Shown here: positions 5,629 through 7,187 of the stretch, piece by piece
Layout of the letters: each line of letters opens with the position of its first letter
Numbering within the stretch: position 1 is the first letter of the stretch
Origin: an uncultured Rikenella sp.
GTDB lineage: Bacteria; Bacteroidota; Bacteroidia; Bacteroidales; Rikenellaceae
Direction of reading: 5' to 3'
Length of the DNA: 7,187 bases
NCBI RefSeq assembly: GCF_910579375.1
Contig: NZ_CAJTUJ010000094.1
Coordinates: 1 to 7,187 of the forward strand
Position numbers and translations under genes: made by a program
Notes under the pieces: generated by a model
What the model was told of the DNA's origin: nothing
The model's database searches: none
What the model saw: only the letters and a program-made list of their open reading frames with translations

Positions 5629-6801
5629 ATGTCGAAATATGCCATTACGCCGGGGGCGACGGTGCCTCCGACGCCTTTCTATTACTACGATCTCGACTTG
5701 CTGCGGCGGACGCTCGGCGTCGCCACGGAGGAAGCGAACCGTTACGGTTACCACATCCACTATGCGATGAAGGCCAATGTGGAACGGCCGATTCTGGAGG
5801 AGATCCGGAGGGCGGGGCTGGGAGCGGATTGCGTGAGCGGATACGAGGTGCGGTGCGCGGTGGAGAATGGTTTTGCGCCGGAAAAAATCGTCTTTGCGGG
5901 GGTGGGAAAGAGCGACGGGGAGATCGAATATGCGATCGAGCAGGGGATTTTTGCGTTCAACTGCGAGTCGTTGCAGGAGCTGGAGGTGATCGACGGGCTG
6001 GCGAAGGCGCAGGGACGGAGGGTGAATGTCGCGCTGCGGATCAATCCGGATGTGCGGCCGGAGACGCACCGGTACATCTCGACGGGGCAGGCGGAGAGCA
6101 AGTTCGGTATCTCGTACACGGAGGTGGACGAGGCGCTGGCCCGGCTGAACGAGTTGCCGAATATCCGTATCGTGGGGCTGCATTTCCACATCGGGTCGCA
6201 AATCCGCAACCTGGAGTCGTTCGCGGAGCTGGCGGAGCGGGTCAATGAGATTGCGCGGTGGTTCGAGGAGCGCGGGGTGACGCTCCGGCATCTCAACATG
6301 GGCGGGGGTTTGGGGATCAATTACGAGGGGCCGGACGAGGAGCCGATTCCGGATTTCGCGGGCTATTTCCGCACGTTCCACGATCACCTGAAGGTGCGGG
6401 AGGATCAAACGGTGCATTTCGAGCTGGGGCGGTCGATCGTGGCGCAGTGCGGGGAGCTGATCACGCGGGTGCTCTTCACCAAAACGACGGCGGGAGGGGC
6501 GCGTTTTGCGATCGTGGATGCGGGGATGACGGAGTTGATCCGGCCGGCGTTGTACCATGCGCATCACCGGATCGAGAACCTGACGGCGGAGGCGGAAAAA
6601 GAAGCCCGACCGATGGAGCGCTACTCGATCGCGGGGCCGATCTGCGAGTCGTCGGATGTCTTCGCGCGGGAGATCGAGTTTCCGGAGTCGCGGCGGGGCG
6701 ATGTGCTCGCGCTGCGCTCGACGGGGGCTTACGGGAGCATCATGGCGTCGAACTACAACATGCGGCCGATCGCGCCGAGCATTTTCGGGGGCGAGGAATA
6801 G
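5629..6801 (+). CDS. lysA: Diaminopimelate decarboxylase
   Basis: PLP-dependent enzyme that decarboxylates meso-diaminopimelate to L-lysine, the last step of lysine synthesis; cytoplasmic. At 390 residues it is slightly shorter than many LysA proteins but complete. It is a fold-type III enzyme: an alanine-racemase-like TIM barrel with PLP lysine K48 in YAMKAN, HFHIGS (185-190), the phosphate-binding GGGLG (225-229) and ELGRS (265-269), then a C-terminal beta domain with GPICESSD (336-343; C339 is the residue donated across the dimer interface) and GAYG (366-369; Y368 contacts PLP). It follows lysC by 14 bp and is almost certainly co-transcribed. The related carboxynorspermidine and ornithine decarboxylases share the fold, but GPICES and the lysC linkage favour LysA. 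No clear terminator follows the TAG stop. Glycine and arginine codons are mostly GGG and CGG. Confidence 0.96.
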   Translation: MSKYAITPGATVPPTPFYYYDLDLLRRTLGVATEEANRYGYHIHYAMKANVERPILEEIRRAGLGADCVSGYEVRCAVENGFAPEKIVFAGVGKSDGEIEYAIEQGIFAFNCESLQELEVIDGLAKAQGRRVNVALRINPDVRPETHRYISTGQAESKFGISYTEVDEALARLNELPNIRIVGLHFHIGSQIRNLESFAELAERVNEIARWFEERGVTLRHLNMGGGLGINYEGPDEEPIPDFAGYFRTFHDHLKVREDQTVHFELGRSIVAQCGELITRVLFTKTTAGGARFAIVDAGMTELIRPALYHAHHRIENLTAEAEKEARPMERYSIAGPICESSDVFAREIEFPESRRGDVLALRSTGAYGSIMASNYNMRPIAPSIFGGEE

Positions 6802-6837
6802 CTTTGTTGGAACGGGGGCTTTATAGGGATAGAAGCT

Positions 6838-7047
6838 GGCGGTAACTGTCTTGTGTCCCCCGCCCCGGGCTATCGCCATCGGGATACGGGCGCGCTGAGC
6901 AGCGTCGGCAACGACGGTTACAGTTGGTCTTCTGCCACGACGGAAGGCGGTGACGGTTTGGACTTAAATTTCGATTCGGAGTATCTCGGCAGCGGCGACG
7001 CACACCATCGCGTCTACGGTTTTCAGTTGCGTTGCCTCTCGGAATAA
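6838..7047 (+). pseudogene. 5'-truncated FISUMP/DUF1566-like domain tail
   Basis: About 70 codons ending in TAA encode the C-terminal part of a domain common in Bacteroidota surface proteins. The signature is GGN-x-L-x-x-PAPGYR, then SVGNDGYSWSS, LDLNFDSE, and a terminal R-V-Y-G-F-Q-L-R-C. The usual form is 'GN.LFLPAAGYR..GAL.NVG..GYYWSS', 'LNF' and 'R..GFSVRC'. Similarity begins about 6838, before the only nearby start (GTG at 6853), so the GTG does not look like a true start. Upstream lies the lysA stop, with no room for the missing N-terminal domains. The reading frame happens to be that of lysA, separated by its TAG. It is best read as a remnant left by recombination or deletion, or as an archived donor cassette. 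A short expressed peptide from the GTG at 6853 is possible but less likely. Confidence 0.6.
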
Positions 7048-7187
7048 ACGCCGCGGGCCCGCGGGGGGCAAGGGGCTGGAACTACCCCTATTCTAACTTG
7101 ATAGCAGCTCGGACGCCCGGGAGGAACAGCAACTCTCGACGCGGAGCGGCGTGTTGCGGGCCGCCCGTGGGCAGGCGGCCGGCCCGC
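7048..7187. other. GC-rich tail with palindromes, cut by the window edge
   Basis: No gene is supported here. Three things stand out. A perfect 14-base palindrome CCGCGGGCCCGCGG occupies 7051-7064, four bases after the stop of the domain remnant. CTACCCCTATTCT (7082-7094) matches CTACCCTATTCT of the intergenic repeat at 1689-1700 except for one extra C. A strong hairpin fills the final 32 bases. One forward frame from 7077 reads WNYPYSN, later GRNSNSRRG, weakly like the variable tails of some retroelement targets. Confidence 0.5.
7156..7187. repeat. Strong GC hairpin at the window end
   Basis: GCGGGCC (7156-7162) can pair with GGCCCGC (7181-7187), and overlapping GGCCGCC (7159-7165) pairs with GGCGGCC (7174-7180), with an inner GCCC-GT-GGGC. 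The whole end of the window folds on itself. It may be a terminator for a unit to the right on the minus strand or part of a dispersed repeat; the window edge prevents deciding. Confidence 0.45.

Noticed and set aside
5032..6879. Long minus-strand open frame (about 615 codons) opposite lysC/lysA
   Set aside because: It is antisense to two well-supported enzymes, is extremely rich in Arg, His and Pro, and has no domain. The same applies to the minus frame at 4283-5590.
6802..7047. Stop-codon readthrough making a LysA-FISUMP fusion
   Set aside because: The frame is shared and open after the lysA TAG, but LysA is complete at its normal C-terminus and no readthrough signal is seen. Shared frame has a one-in-three chance.
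1..7187. CRISPR array, tRNA/rRNA, transposase or phage module
   Set aside because: No regularly spaced repeats, cloverleaf, rRNA-like sequence or mobile-element protein was found on either strand.

Overview
This window looks like a chromosomal segment from a GC-rich member of the Bacteroidota. An Alistipes/Rikenellaceae-type host is my best guess, but that is inference. The support is: no Shine-Dalgarno motif ahead of the starts I examined (the starts of lysC, lysA and murE), TAnnTTTG-type promoter boxes in the one divergent promoter region, protein families typical of gut Bacteroidales, and a fragment of the 'FISUMP/DUF1566' C-terminal domain common in that group. There are no rRNA or tRNA genes, CRISPR arrays, transposases or phage genes.

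Layout, left to right. (1) 30-1541, minus strand: a secreted protein with an N-terminal concanavalin/LamG-like domain and a C-terminal endonuclease/exonuclease/phosphatase (EEP) domain. (2) 1542-1998: a 457-base non-coding stretch full of hairpins, with two collinear degenerate copies of a repeat unit about 265-271 bp apart and a likely murE terminator. (3) 1999-3447, minus: murE, the meso-diaminopimelate-adding Mur ligase. (4) 3464-4132, minus and 16 bp upstream of murE: a 222-residue protein with a helix-turn-helix-like N-terminus and what look like two ACT domains but no kinase domain. (5) 4133-4288: a divergent promoter region. (6) 4289-5614, plus: lysC, monofunctional aspartate kinase. 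(7) 5629-6801, plus and 14 bp after lysC: lysA, diaminopimelate decarboxylase. (8) 6802-7187: a 5'-truncated FISUMP/DUF1566-like domain fragment, then GC-rich palindromic sequence to the window end.

The central five kilobases form a coherent diaminopimelate (DAP)/lysine locus. LysC opens the aspartate pathway. LysA consumes meso-DAP to make lysine. MurE consumes meso-DAP to build peptidoglycan. The ACT-only protein, divergent from lysC and upstream of murE, is a candidate regulator of this branch point. The enzymes are well-known families with intact motifs. The less explained items are the ACT/HTH-like protein, the intergenic repeat unit, and the orphan FISUMP-like tail after lysA, which resembles the variable C-termini of proteins targeted by diversity-generating retroelements. 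No reverse transcriptase lies inside the window.
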